DNA of 32,508 nucleotides from Cytophagales bacterium (GCA_029262955.1 JAJCYL010000650.1:1-32508), one strand, 5' to 3'. Shown: positions 10,593 through 19,957, numbered from the stretch's first letter. Notes: generated by a model from the letters alone, not told the origin. Program-made: numbers and translations.

Positions 10593-10789
10593 TTCAACGC
10601 CTATTTACAACCTCACTGTATAACAAAAGTATTTCCCTAAAATTAGTTCAAATGTTTGGGCTATTTAAGAGTAACGGCTGTAGTGTTTTCATCTTCTGAC
10701 TGGCAATATAACGCAATAAATATAAAATATACATGAATTAATATAATAATAGTAAGAAAATGAATCAACCGCTAATATTTTTTACTTAG

Positions 10790-10808
10790 TACTTGGCTAT
10801 GCAAGGTA
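10790..10808. promoter_or_regulatory. Candidate operator dyad upstream of padR: TACTTGGC-TAT-GCAAGGTA
   Basis: Imperfect inverted repeat (6 of 8 positions symmetric) about 48 bp before the PadR ATG, as expected for an autoregulatory PadR site. No binding data. Confidence 0.35.
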
Positions 10809-10855
10809 TCTTTCCGTATAAGACCACAAGGACTAATCTTTTAAAGCAATGAACT

Positions 10856-11212
10856 ATGAATGTTGAGAACACACAAGTGCAAATGCGAAAGGGGATTCTC
10901 GAGTTTTGCATATTGCAGATTATTTCGAGAGGGGAGGTTTATGCTTCGGACATGTTAGTCGAATTGACATCCGCAAAGATTATGGTTGTTGAGGGCACTT
11001 TGTATCCATTGTTAACCAGGCTGCGAAAAGCGGAGCTCCTGGACTACAAATGGGTTGAATCTCGGTCTGGACCTCCCAGAAAGTATTATACGCTTACAAA
11101 AAAAGGACATGAATTTCTTGAAAAATTGTCCGAGACATGGAAGGACCTGGTGGCTTCCACAAATAAAATCACAACGAACAAAAAGTCAAAATCTAAAAAG
11201 GCTGTGAAATGA
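10856..11212 (+). CDS. PadR family transcriptional regulator
   Basis: 118 aa: MRKGILEFCILQIISRGEVYASDMLVEL...VVEGTLYPLLTRLRKAELLDYKWVESRSGPPRKYYTLTKKG, canonical PadR winged helix. Confidence 0.93.
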   Translation: MNVENTQVQMRKGILEFCILQIISRGEVYASDMLVELTSAKIMVVEGTLYPLLTRLRKAELLDYKWVESRSGPPRKYYTLTKKGHEFLEKLSETWKDLVASTNKITTNKKSKSKKAVK

Positions 11213-13686
11213 AAAAGAATATAAGCATCAATATAAGCGGCATCATTTTTCACATAGAAGAGGATGGGTACAGTAGATTAAACGAATACCTGGAATCAAT
11301 AAATAAGTACTTCTCGTCTTTTGATGATAGCTCTGAGATCATTGCAGACATCGAAGGGAGGATAGCAGAGATATTTCTCGGGAAACTTAAGGACAGTAAT
11401 AGAGAGGTAGTGACTTCTGAGGATGTTGAATCTGTCATTACGACAATGGGTACTGTTGCAGATTTTCAAGCAGTGGAAGAGGAACCAGAAGGACCTTCCC
11501 GGGAAGCAGCAGCTGAAGAGGAAACGTCGACCCATGGGGCCCAAAGGGAAAAACCAAGTCGGTTATATCGTGACATGAAAAGACGAGTGTTAGGTGGAGT
11601 TGCATCAGGTATCGCACATTATTTCAGAATTGATCCACTGTGGATACGGCTTATTATTATCATTCTATTCTTCAATATTTTCCTGGGGTTTGGACTGAGC
11701 GGTCTGATTTTGTTGGGTTACATCATTATGTGGATAGTTGTTCCTGGAACGGATTCCCTTGAAGATGATAAGAAAATTAAAAAAATGTACCGTGACCCTG
11801 AGCACAAAGTTCTTGGCGGAGTGGCCAGTGGACTGGCGGTGTATTTTGGTACTGACATAACAGTCGTCAGGTTGCTGTTTGTGTTGTCCATATTTCTAGG
11901 TGGTAGTGGTTTGATTATTTATATTATCCTTTGGATTATCACTCCGGAGGCTTTGTCAATCACGGAGAAGATGCAGATGCAGGGTGAGCCTGTTACATTG
12001 TCTAACATTGAAAGCAGTGTCAAGGATCGATTGAATGTAAAAGAGGACCAGGATGAAAGTCCGTTGGTGAAGGTTCTGCTTTTACCATTTAGATTGATTG
12101 CAACTTTATTTAAGGCTTTGTCAGAATTATTAGGCCCTGCCATGAAGTTTTTTCTTGAGGCGTTGAGAGTGGTAGTAGCCATAGCTATCATTTTAGCCGG
12201 TTTGGGAATGATCTTTTGTCTGATTGTACTTATGGGAATTTTCTTTGGCATTTTTACTGGCTTCGCTGGATGGGTGACTGTTCATGATCTTCCCTACGAA
12301 GTGTTTTATGGGACAATCCCAACATTTGGGATGATTGCACTTTTCATTTGTGTTTTTGTTCCAGCCCTGGCTATTGGGTTATTAGGATTCACCATTCTGT
12401 TTAAGACCCCCATAACTAATTCGTATGTAGGATGGGCATTATTCGGTTTGTGGATTTTTGGCTTGATCGCAGCTGGATTGACCTTGCCAAATACCATTGC
12501 CGAATTCAGACGATCCGGCGAAGTATCAGTGACCAAGAATTATGATTTGGGAGGTCATCGGGCGATCTTGAAATTGAATGAAGTTGGAATGGATGACTAC
12601 AGTGGCGTGAATCTGACTTTGCGAGGACATCGCGATTCAGTTTTCACACTTGTTACTGATTATGAAGCGAGGGGCAGAAGCAGACAACAGGCTCAGGAAA
12701 ACGCACGAATGGCTGAATATAATGTTAAAAGACAAGATTCAATTTTAACGTTTGACTCGAATATAACTTTCAAAAATGAGGCTTCATTTCGATTTCAGGA
12801 GATTGCGATGGTGTTGTATGTGCCTCAAGGCGAAATCTTTTATATGGAAGATGATCTGGAATATATTTTAAGAAATACGATTCATAGATACGGTTATTCG
12901 GTTCATGACATTGCCGACAATCAATGGATGTTTACGAAGAGTGGACTTGAATGTGTAACCTGTGAAGGAAGACGTTCAAAGCGGGGAAGAACGTATGACA
13001 ATGAGGAGGAGGAAGAGCAGCAATCAAGGAGATCGCCATCAAGAGCGGAAGCTAATTCAAGCGAAATATTGACGTTTGATTTTGAGGATTTCGATGAAAT
13101 AAGCGCCTCAAGTAAGTTCGATATTACCATAACAAAAGGGCGAACATTTGATGTGGAATTATTCGGCAGAGAAAAGGAATTGGACTACGTTCGACTTAAG
13201 CAATACGGTGATGTGCTCGAATTGGATACAAGAGATTGGAAGCTCTTCGGACTAAGCAAGTGGAAACCCATTAGGGTGAAATTGACAATGCCAGAATTAA
13301 GTAAAATCAAACTGTCAGGAGCGTGTAGTGCTGAAGCCGCAGGTTTTTCTGGTGATAGAATAGATATAGATTTATCAGGAGCCTCAGATGCCGATTTAAA
13401 TTTGGACTTTGATGAAATAAATATTGAGCTAAGCGGCTCAGCTGATTTGATTATTGCCGGATCAGCAGATGACCTGATTGTCGACATGTCCGGCACTTCA
13501 TCTCTGAATGCATTATCTCTTGAATCAAAAAATGCAGATGTTACCACCGGAGGTGTGTCCAGTGCCAAAGTATTCGCTACTCGTTTGCTTGAAGTTCAGG
13601 CAAATGGCGCTAGCAGTGTTAAGTATAAGGGAGACCCCAGGTTGGATATTGACGAAGGTCGTGCCAGTTCAGTGACTCGCTATTAG
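11209..13686 (+). CDS. Membrane protein with two tandem PspC domains and C-terminal DUF2807 (GIN/auto-transporter adhesin head-like) domain
   Basis: Two copies of the PspC core: KRRVLGGVASGIAHYFRIDPLWIRLIIIILFF and EHKVLGGVASGLAVYFGTDITVVRLLFVLSIF. C-terminal repeats LSGACSAEAAGF/LSGASDADLNL/LSGSADLIIAG. ATGA overlap with padR. Confidence 0.88.
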   Translation: MKKNISINISGIIFHIEEDGYSRLNEYLESINKYFSSFDDSSEIIADIEGRIAEIFLGKLKDSNREVVTSEDVESVITTMGTVADFQAVEEEPEGPSREAAAEEETSTHGAQREKPSRLYRDMKRRVLGGVASGIAHYFRIDPLWIRLIIIILFFNIFLGFGLSGLILLGYIIMWIVVPGTDSLEDDKKIKKMYRDPEHKVLGGVASGLAVYFGTDITVVRLLFVLSIFLGGSGLIIYIILWIITPEALSITEKMQMQGEPVTLSNIESSVKDRLNVKEDQDESPLVKVLLLPFRLIATLFKALSELLGPAMKFFLEALRVVVAIAIILAGLGMIFCLIVLMGIFFGIFTGFAGWVTVHDLPYEVFYGTIPTFGMIALFICVFVPALAIGLLGFTILFKTPITNSYVGWALFGLWIFGLIAAGLTLPNTIAEFRRSGEVSVTKNYDLGGHRAILKLNEVGMDDYSGVNLTLRGHRDSVFTLVTDYEARGRSRQQAQENARMAEYNVKRQDSILTFDSNITFKNEASFRFQEIAMVLYVPQGEIFYMEDDLEYILRNTIHRYGYSVHDIADNQWMFTKSGLECVTCEGRRSKRGRTYDNEEEEEQQSRRSPSRAEANSSEILTFDFEDFDEISASSKFDITITKGRTFDVELFGREKELDYVRLKQYGDVLELDTRDWKLFGLSKWKPIRVKLTMPELSKIKLSGACSAEAAGFSGDRIDIDLSGASDADLNLDFDEINIELSGSADLIIAGSADDLIVDMSGTSSLNALSLESKNADVTTGGVSSAKVFATRLLEVQANGASSVKYKGDPRLDIDEGRASSVTRY

Positions 13687-13711
13687 GATCGACTTTTTTT
13701 GAACGCCTAAT

Positions 13712-15175
13712 TTACCCCTTTAAACTCCAACCTTTTCGATACTCTCTCTTTACGAAAGCGTTAGCATCGTCAAAGTTAGTTACCTTCATATTTGGCCCAT
13801 CCCAAAGGAGTTTTATATATCTCCCGGGATAGTCGAATTTGGTTGCGTCCCCCTTTTGAGGTTTACGAACATCATAGCTTCTTATTGCGAGGTTACCCAT
13901 AAGTATGCTTTCTGTAAGCGGGCCTGCCATCTTAAAATCTGAACTTAACTCCAAATTGCCATATCCTGCAATGCAGGCATCAACCCATTGTGTGTAGTGC
14001 CCACTTTCATTACCGTCCGGGACCCTTTCGATTGTCTTAGGAACTGAAACGCCTTTATTGAGAGAAGTGGGTAATAATGAGGGCTTACGACCGTAGGTGT
14101 CACACATCATCTTTCCTTTAGTGCCAATCATGACTACGCCATTTGCGCCTCCACCCATTAACTCATTGGCCCCTAGTTCATCTGGTCTTTCAGGCTGTAT
14201 GCCACCATCCATCCAATGAAGCTTAACTGCTGACTTACCATCTCTTTTTGGGAAATTCATCATTACATGGGAGGAAGGCGGGCAACTTTCCGGGAAATAC
14301 CCTCTCTTAAACTCATCTACATACACACTGCCCACGCTACACTCAACGTCTGTGGGATAGCCCAACTCAAGAACCCTAAAAGGTGGTTCAATGATGTGGC
14401 AGGCCATATCTCCAAGTGCTCCGGTTCCATAATCCCACCAGCCTCGCCAGTTGAAGGGTACCAATTTATTGATATAATCTTTTTTAGGAGCAGTACCTAA
14501 CCATAGGTCCCAATCAAGAGTTTTTGGGACCGTCGCTTTTTGTGTTGGCCATTCTATTCCCTGTGGCCATACTGGTCTGTTGGTCCAGCAGTAAACCGTA
14601 TGTACATCTCCGACTACTCCTGCATTATACCAATCTATTAATTGTCTTACTCCATCGCCTGAGGCACCCTGGTTGCCCATTTGAGTTACTACCTTATATT
14701 TTACGGCAGCCTCAGTCAACATTCTCGCTTCATATATATCGTGAGTCAGGGGTTTTTGAACGTAAACATGCTTACCCATCTGCATGGCTGCCATGGTCTG
14801 AACGGCATGATTGTGATCGGGTGTGGAAACGGAAACAGCATCTATGTTCTCTTTTTCCTTTTCCAGCATTTCTCGATAATCGCGATAATACTTCGCCTTG
14901 GGAAAGGTTTCTATCGAGTCTTTGGCCCTAACATCATCCACATCGCAGAGGAAGGCTATTTTAGCCTTGCTGTTTTTGGCAAATCCGGTGAGGTCGCTTT
15001 TGCCTTTGCCTCCAACTCCAATGCCTGCAATATATAAGGTGTCACTCGGGGCAATGTATCCTTTACCTATTACTGACCGAGGTACAATGGTAAAGGCTGC
15101 TGCTCCAAGACTGACGTTCTTAAGAAAGGCCCTTCTTTTTTCTTTCTGTCCGTGTGAAACGATTTTTTTTGGCAT
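13712..15175 (-). CDS. Gfo/Idh/MocA family oxidoreductase with twin-arginine signal
   Basis: KRRAFLKNVSLGAAAFTIVPRSVIG Tat signal; Rossmann motif YIAGIGVGGKG; STPDHNHAVQTMAAMQMGKHVYVQKPL; GTGALGDMACHI. Confidence 0.9.
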   Translation of the reverse strand: MPKKIVSHGQKEKRRAFLKNVSLGAAAFTIVPRSVIGKGYIAPSDTLYIAGIGVGGKGKSDLTGFAKNSKAKIAFLCDVDDVRAKDSIETFPKAKYYRDYREMLEKEKENIDAVSVSTPDHNHAVQTMAAMQMGKHVYVQKPLTHDIYEARMLTEAAVKYKVVTQMGNQGASGDGVRQLIDWYNAGVVGDVHTVYCWTNRPVWPQGIEWPTQKATVPKTLDWDLWLGTAPKKDYINKLVPFNWRGWWDYGTGALGDMACHIIEPPFRVLELGYPTDVECSVGSVYVDEFKRGYFPESCPPSSHVMMNFPKRDGKSAVKLHWMDGGIQPERPDELGANELMGGGANGVVMIGTKGKMMCDTYGRKPSLLPTSLNKGVSVPKTIERVPDGNESGHYTQWVDACIAGYGNLELSSDFKMAGPLTESILMGNLAIRSYDVRKPQKGDATKFDYPGRYIKLLWDGPNMKVTNFDDANAFVKREYRKGWSLKG

Positions 15176-15235
15176 GACAATTTATTAATAAGAGTATTGA
15201 TAGGTAAAAACAAACTTATGAAAGAATTGGTGCCC

Positions 15236-16357
15236 CTAACTCAGTACTTGTTTTAAAGCACTATTGAACTGTTTCACTTCTTCAACTCTTCCGGTGCTTA
15301 TTCTACACCACTTTGTAAGAGGTGGAAAAGGCCTGCCAATTTGTACTCCCTTGCCCTTCATATCCTTAACAAGGGAAGTGATTTCACGACCACTTTCGAA
15401 AAAGACAAAGTTAGTATGAGTTCTGATATACTTCAGTTTTAGATCATCCAGCGTTTTGTAAATAAGATCCTTGCTAATCTTATTTTGAGCCAGGCTATAC
15501 TTGTAGAATTCAGCATCCTCCATGGCTGCCTTGGCTGCTTCAATGGCCAACATATTGGTGTAGGCGGGGACATTTTCCCTCAATCTATCGGCAATATCTT
15601 TTCGAGCCACCATATAGCCAATTCGCACTCCAGCCAGGCCATAGACCTTAGAGAATGTTTTGCAAACGATGACATTGAGGTCATCCCTGACGAGCTCCAT
15701 CATAGACGGATAGTTAGGCTCTTCGATATAATCGAAATAGGCCTCATCGCAGAATACCAGCGCTTTGCTACTCATTGATTTGCAGAAATCACGTAATTGA
15801 TTACCATCAACGATGGTCCCGGTTGGATTAGATGGATTACATAAGTATATAATTTTGGTATTTGAATTAACCCGCTTAGCCATAGCGTCCAAATCATGCA
15901 CGAGATCGTTATCTAATGGTACCATATGAGCATAGGCCCCAAATTTTTCAGCGTAAGTCATCATGGCTAAGAATGTTGGTGCCCCGGCAATTATCTCTCC
16001 ACCATCACGTGCATAGGTCAATCCGGTGATATTGAGTCCTTCAGTTGAGCCTCCATTGAGCACAATATTCTCTTTAGCTACACCTTCTTTTTTGGCGATC
16101 ATTTCGACGAGATCTCCACTAAAGGCATTAGGATAACGGCAAGCCATGTCGAATCCTTTTACAATCGCTTCCCGAACCGTGGGTGACGGTCCGTATGGAT
16201 TTTCGTTTGAATTAAGTCTAATCAGTCCATTTATCGGTGGGGATGGAACTTCACTGGTGGTGATTGAACCATTAACCGCTTGATAGCCATTAACGATTGC
16301 AAGTGTTCCTGTTAATCCGGCGGCTTTTAGCCATTGGCGTCTGTTGAATTGAGTCAT
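15236..16357 (-). CDS. HisC-like PLP-dependent class I/II aminotransferase with twin-arginine signal
   Basis: Start revised from the track's 16510 to ATG at 16357 (MTQFNRRQWLKAAGLTGTLAIVNG). RLNSNENPYGPSP, LCNPSNPTGTIV, FCDEAYFDY and PLP-lysine motif VCKTFSKVYGLAGVRIGY. Confidence 0.88.
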   Translation of the reverse strand: MTQFNRRQWLKAAGLTGTLAIVNGYQAVNGSITTSEVPSPPINGLIRLNSNENPYGPSPTVREAIVKGFDMACRYPNAFSGDLVEMIAKKEGVAKENIVLNGGSTEGLNITGLTYARDGGEIIAGAPTFLAMMTYAEKFGAYAHMVPLDNDLVHDLDAMAKRVNSNTKIIYLCNPSNPTGTIVDGNQLRDFCKSMSSKALVFCDEAYFDYIEEPNYPSMMELVRDDLNVIVCKTFSKVYGLAGVRIGYMVARKDIADRLRENVPAYTNMLAIEAAKAAMEDAEFYKYSLAQNKISKDLIYKTLDDLKLKYIRTHTNFVFFESGREITSLVKDMKGKGVQIGRPFPPLTKWCRISTGRVEEVKQFNSALKQVLS

Positions 16358-16552
16358 GATGGTGCAATTGCGGTGAAAACTTCGATTTAATAAACAAGTT
16401 AGTGAAGTCAATGCCCTGAGCCAATAAAAATTTTTTGAGAGGTGGGGTAAATGGCGATTGCCTTGATTTTTTTCAATGAGATGCCTGGGCCGGCATGTTG
16501 TCACAGACAAACATTAGATATTATATTTGAAAAGCGATCAATTCCGTTAAAA

Positions 16553-18484
16553 ATGAAATATTCCATTTACATTATCTTATTCATTGGAGTTCTGTCATGC
16601 AGCCAGCCAACCAATGAATCTAATATTCCGGCTGATTTCACAACTTACGAATTGTCTCAATTTTATGAGAATGAAAAGATTCTAGGGGGGGATTTTTCAA
16701 CAGATGATAAAAATCTACTGATAACCAGTAAGAAAACTGGCATATATAATGTTTTTGGAATTGCGGTTGATGGCTCTGGTATCACACAACTGACAACTTC
16801 TGAAGTGGAGTCTTACTTTGCAGTGGGCTATTTCCCCAATGATTCAAGGATACTTTATTCGAGTGATCAGGGAGGTAATGAAAACAATCACTTATTTGTG
16901 TTCGGGGAGGGTAGGACAAAAGATATTACACCTCAGGAGGGGTCGAAAAATCATTTCTTCGGTTGGAGTAGAGATGATAAGAGCTTGTACATCAGGTCAA
17001 ATGGCAGAGACAGCCGCTTCTTCGACCTGAATAAGCTTACGATAAGTCAGTTAAATGATGAAGTTATTATTGGTGAAACACTTTATCAGAATAACAATGG
17101 ATTTAGCATGGGTGCTATCTCAGCCAATGAAAGGTTTGTTGCGCTTGTAGAAAATATCACAACAAGCGTAAGCAATATGCATATTTACGATCGTGACTCA
17201 CAGAAATTTGCCAAAATATCTCAGGGGGAAGATGATAGTTCAGAATTTCCACAATATTTCAGTAATGATAGTATGGAGCTTTATTATCTAACGAATGAAG
17301 GGTCTGAATTCACCTATTTGATGAAATATAACCCCGAGAGTGAAGAACGGGTTAAGGTTTATGAAACAAACTGGGACGTCATGTATGCTTTTCATTCCTA
17401 TAATGAGAAGTATAGAGTAGTTGGTGTCAATGAAGAAGCCAGAACAGCCATACATATTTTTGAGTTATCAACCGGTAAGGAAGTGGCTTTGCCTGAAATT
17501 GACGGGGGTGATATTATTTCGGCTAGCATATCCAGAAGTGAAAAACTCATTCGTCTGACCGTAGGCTCAGCAAAATCATCCAATAATTTGTATGTATATA
17601 ATTTTGAGACTGGTGAGCTCAGGCAACTAACAAATACATTAAATCCTGAAATCAATTCTGATCATTTGGTGGAAGCTCAGGCTGTTAGATTCAAATCATT
17701 TGATGGAACTGAAATTCCCGCCATCTATTATCAGCCTCATCTAGCTTCTTCTAAAAATAGAGTGCCTGGCCTTATTTGGGTTCATGGAGGTCCGGGAGGT
17801 CAGTCCAGAAGAACCTATTTTGAATTGATACAGTACCTGGTAAATGAAGGGTACGCCATTTTAGCGGTGAATAACAGAGGGAGTAGCGGATATGGAAAAT
17901 CTTTCAATAGGATGGACGACCTCAAGCATGGTGAAGGTGACTTGCAAGATTGTGTGGAAGGGAAGAAATTTTTCGAATCGACCGGAGTAGTTGATATGGA
18001 GAAAGTGGGCATTATTGGGGGTTCATACGGTGGTTATATGGTGATGGCTGCTTTGGCATTTCAGCCGGAGGAGTTTGATGTTGGCGTCAATATTTTTGGA
18101 GTTACCAATTGGCTTCGTACACTCAAATCTGTTCCGCCTCATTGGGAATCTTTTAGGAAGGCGCTTTACGAAGAATTAGGTGATCCGGGGACAGAGGACT
18201 CCGTTAGATTAATAAAGATTAGCCCTCTTTTTCATGCAAGCAATGTCACAAAACCTTTAATGGTCCTTCAAGGTGCTAATGATGTCAGGGTACTTCAGGT
18301 GGAATCAGATGAGATTGTGGAAGCGGTGAGGGCTAATGGTGTCCCAGTCGAATATGTGATTTTCGATGACGAAGGGCATGGTTTTAGAAAGAAAGAAAAC
18401 GAACTTGAAGGGTATGGAAAGATTAGGGAGTTTTTGGATAAATACTTGAAAGGGATTGCAAAGGACGTTGAACAAACTGATTAA
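16553..18484 (+). CDS. S9 family (prolyl-oligopeptidase/acyl-peptidase) serine peptidase, predicted lipoprotein
   Basis: Start revised to ATG 16553 giving MKYSIYIILFIGVLSCSQ (lipobox). N-terminal beta-propeller, then IWVHGGPGGQ, GIIGGSYGGYMVMAAL (catalytic Ser), DDEGHGFRKKEN (catalytic His). Confidence 0.92.
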   Translation: MKYSIYIILFIGVLSCSQPTNESNIPADFTTYELSQFYENEKILGGDFSTDDKNLLITSKKTGIYNVFGIAVDGSGITQLTTSEVESYFAVGYFPNDSRILYSSDQGGNENNHLFVFGEGRTKDITPQEGSKNHFFGWSRDDKSLYIRSNGRDSRFFDLNKLTISQLNDEVIIGETLYQNNNGFSMGAISANERFVALVENITTSVSNMHIYDRDSQKFAKISQGEDDSSEFPQYFSNDSMELYYLTNEGSEFTYLMKYNPESEERVKVYETNWDVMYAFHSYNEKYRVVGVNEEARTAIHIFELSTGKEVALPEIDGGDIISASISRSEKLIRLTVGSAKSSNNLYVYNFETGELRQLTNTLNPEINSDHLVEAQAVRFKSFDGTEIPAIYYQPHLASSKNRVPGLIWVHGGPGGQSRRTYFELIQYLVNEGYAILAVNNRGSSGYGKSFNRMDDLKHGEGDLQDCVEGKKFFESTGVVDMEKVGIIGGSYGGYMVMAALAFQPEEFDVGVNIFGVTNWLRTLKSVPPHWESFRKALYEELGDPGTEDSVRLIKISPLFHASNVTKPLMVLQGANDVRVLQVESDEIVEAVRANGVPVEYVIFDDEGHGFRKKENELEGYGKIREFLDKYLKGIAKDVEQTD

Positions 18485-18506
18485 AATAATGACCAATACT
18501 CATAAC

Positions 18507-18893
18507 TTAACTTTTTCTGAGATAGGTTGATAGGTATAGAAAAATTATAAAAAAATGAGCAATGGATAGTGCATCATCCAGGCCAACCCCGTGAATTAAT
18601 CTGGTAAAAAATGCCCCCAACATTATAACTGCTAATATCAACCCTCCAAAGTGACGAAACTTTGGAATCAGAAGTGCCAAACCTCCTGTGGTTTCCAGAA
18701 AACCAATTAGGAATAAGAACCACACAGGATAGCCCCATTCATCAAAGGCTGGTCCCCAAAAGCCATCGGGGTCGAATTTCCGAATCCCATTCACAATGAG
18801 ACGGTAGGCAAACCATGCACCCACCAGCCATAGTAGAAGAGGTTGAATACTGGTTAATTTTCCTCTTAAAATTTCTATATTTTTTAGAATCAT
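18507..18893 (-). CDS. DoxX family membrane protein
   Basis: Four hydrophobic segments; FLFLIGFLETTGGLALLIPKFRHFGGLILAVIMLGAFFTRLIHG. ATG start at 18893 preferred over TTG at 18899. Confidence 0.8.
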   Translation of the reverse strand: MILKNIEILRGKLTSIQPLLLWLVGAWFAYRLIVNGIRKFDPDGFWGPAFDEWGYPVWFLFLIGFLETTGGLALLIPKFRHFGGLILAVIMLGAFFTRLIHGVGLDDALSIAHFFIIFLYLSTYLRKS

Positions 18894-18913
18894 GCTCAAT
18901 AGATTTAAAGCCT

Positions 18914-18944
18914 CAATTCTATTTCACGGATGACTTTCTTTAAA
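18914..18944 (-). promoter_or_regulatory. Candidate Bacteroidota-type promoter for doxX (TTTA-N19-TAGAATTG)
   Basis: On the minus strand TTTA (18944-18941), 19-nt spacer, TAGAATTG (18921-18914), near the -33 TTTG/-7 TAnnTTTG consensus with one mismatch in each element. Lies directly downstream of the direct repeat. Confidence 0.3.
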
Positions 18945-18947
18945 TTT

Positions 18948-18977
18948 TTTGTGGTGTATTGACGGTTATTTGTGGTG
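18948..18977 (-). promoter_or_regulatory. Candidate LytTR binding site: perfect direct repeat CACCACAAA x2 with 12-bp spacer
   Basis: TTTGTGGTG at 18948-18956 and 18969-18977 on the + strand (CACCACAAA on the minus strand), 21-bp period, in the intergenic space between lytTR and doxX. Confidence 0.5.
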
Positions 18978-18995
18978 AACTTTCTGATTGATAGT

Positions 18996-19766
18996 TCAAC
19001 CCTTTATCATCTTGATCTTATGCGCATAAGACTTGCTTAATTTGAGCTTCTTACCACCTTTAAGATGCAACAGATAACCTCCGGTTGGATTGGTTTCAAA
19101 TGAAGAAATTTTGGTGATATTAACGATGTATTTCCGATGTATTCTTTGGAATATCTGAGGATCCAGTCTTTTCTCAAGAGCATTTATTGTTTCTCGAATC
19201 AAATAATTTTTGTCTCCACTAAAAATCGCCACATAATTGTCATTGGCCTCAAACCAATCAACTTCATTGGGATCAATAAATGAAGTCTTATTTAAATGCC
19301 GATGCGGAATTTTGTCTAAATAGCGAGCTGGCGCCAATCTGATAATGCCCAGGGCATAAAGCAGCATTGATAGAATAAGATAGGCACTTAGAATTAGGAT
19401 GCCCGAATGTTGTAAAGTGAACACGAAGGACAAGCCAATTTGGTAATCTTGGGGACTATAGATCCATTCAATAAGATTGCTTACAAATGCGTAGCCCACT
19501 GTGAATAGGATGGCACACACAGAGATATAAAAAATTCTTGGTCCTGCTTTTTCGCTTTTACGCCAGCTTGATGGGAAAAGATAGGCAATAAGAGAAAATG
19601 CTGAGTATTGGAAAGTGATCAGAAAATACCATGGCTCAAGAGGGGGATTGTAACTTCTAAGTATCAACCAATCTTTGTAGATATGGGCTATTGCTAAAAC
19701 AAGGCCCAGGGCAAGCATTGACTTAAAGGCAAGTTTAGGAGAAAGCTTAGCGAATGGTTTGAACAT
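18996..19766 (-). CDS. LytTR-type DNA-binding regulator with N-terminal transmembrane region
   Basis: Several hydrophobic segments then DPNEVDWFEANDNYVAIFSGDKNYLIRETINALEKRLDPQIFQRIHRKYIVNITKISSFE...LKGGKKLKLSKSYAHKIK (LytTR). Confidence 0.92.
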   Translation of the reverse strand: MFKPFAKLSPKLAFKSMLALGLVLAIAHIYKDWLILRSYNPPLEPWYFLITFQYSAFSLIAYLFPSSWRKSEKAGPRIFYISVCAILFTVGYAFVSNLIEWIYSPQDYQIGLSFVFTLQHSGILILSAYLILSMLLYALGIIRLAPARYLDKIPHRHLNKTSFIDPNEVDWFEANDNYVAIFSGDKNYLIRETINALEKRLDPQIFQRIHRKYIVNITKISSFETNPTGGYLLHLKGGKKLKLSKSYAHKIKMIKG

Positions 19767-19842
19767 GGCAGCTTTTACCCATCCAACCTACGACTTTCTC
19801 ACTAAATTTCATGAGGAAAATATGCCTGTATTGTCAACCAAT

Positions 19843-19872
19843 GCATTTTCAGAAGCTTATCTCCTGAAAATG
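19843..19872. repeat. Inverted repeat (hairpin) GCATTTTCAG-N10-CTGAAAATGC
   Basis: Perfect 10-bp arms at 19843-19852 and 19863-19872. Confidence 0.6.
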
Positions 19873-19909
19873 CTTCGGCATGATCAAGATTACGGGCGCT
19901 GAAAAGAAT

Positions 19910-19950
19910 GAAGTGAAGAATCACATTATTATGGCAGGATTCTTCGCTTC
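19910..19950 (-). terminator. Hairpin downstream of the BNR-repeat gene, possible terminator
   Basis: Arms GAAGTGAAGAATC (19910-19922) and GATTCTTCGCTTC (19938-19950), 12 of 13 pairs Watson-Crick. On the minus strand followed by ATTCTTTTC, a weak T-rich tract. Confidence 0.45.
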
Positions 19951-19957
19951 ACTGTGA

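Noticed and set aside
11250-13568. Minus-strand ORFs (62-127 aa) across the PspC/DUF2807 gene
   Set aside because: Opposite-strand shadows of a well supported CDS.
14267-15188. Cluster of plus-strand ORFs (77, 135, 118, 96 aa)
   Set aside because: Antisense to the Gfo/Idh/MocA gene, mutually overlapping in different frames, and low-complexity in composition.
16451-16510. Apparent divergent overlap of the aminotransferase and S9 peptidase ORFs
   Set aside because: Caused by the longest-ORF starts. Signal-peptide-bearing ATGs at 16357 (-) and 16553 (+) leave a normal ~195-bp divergent intergenic region.
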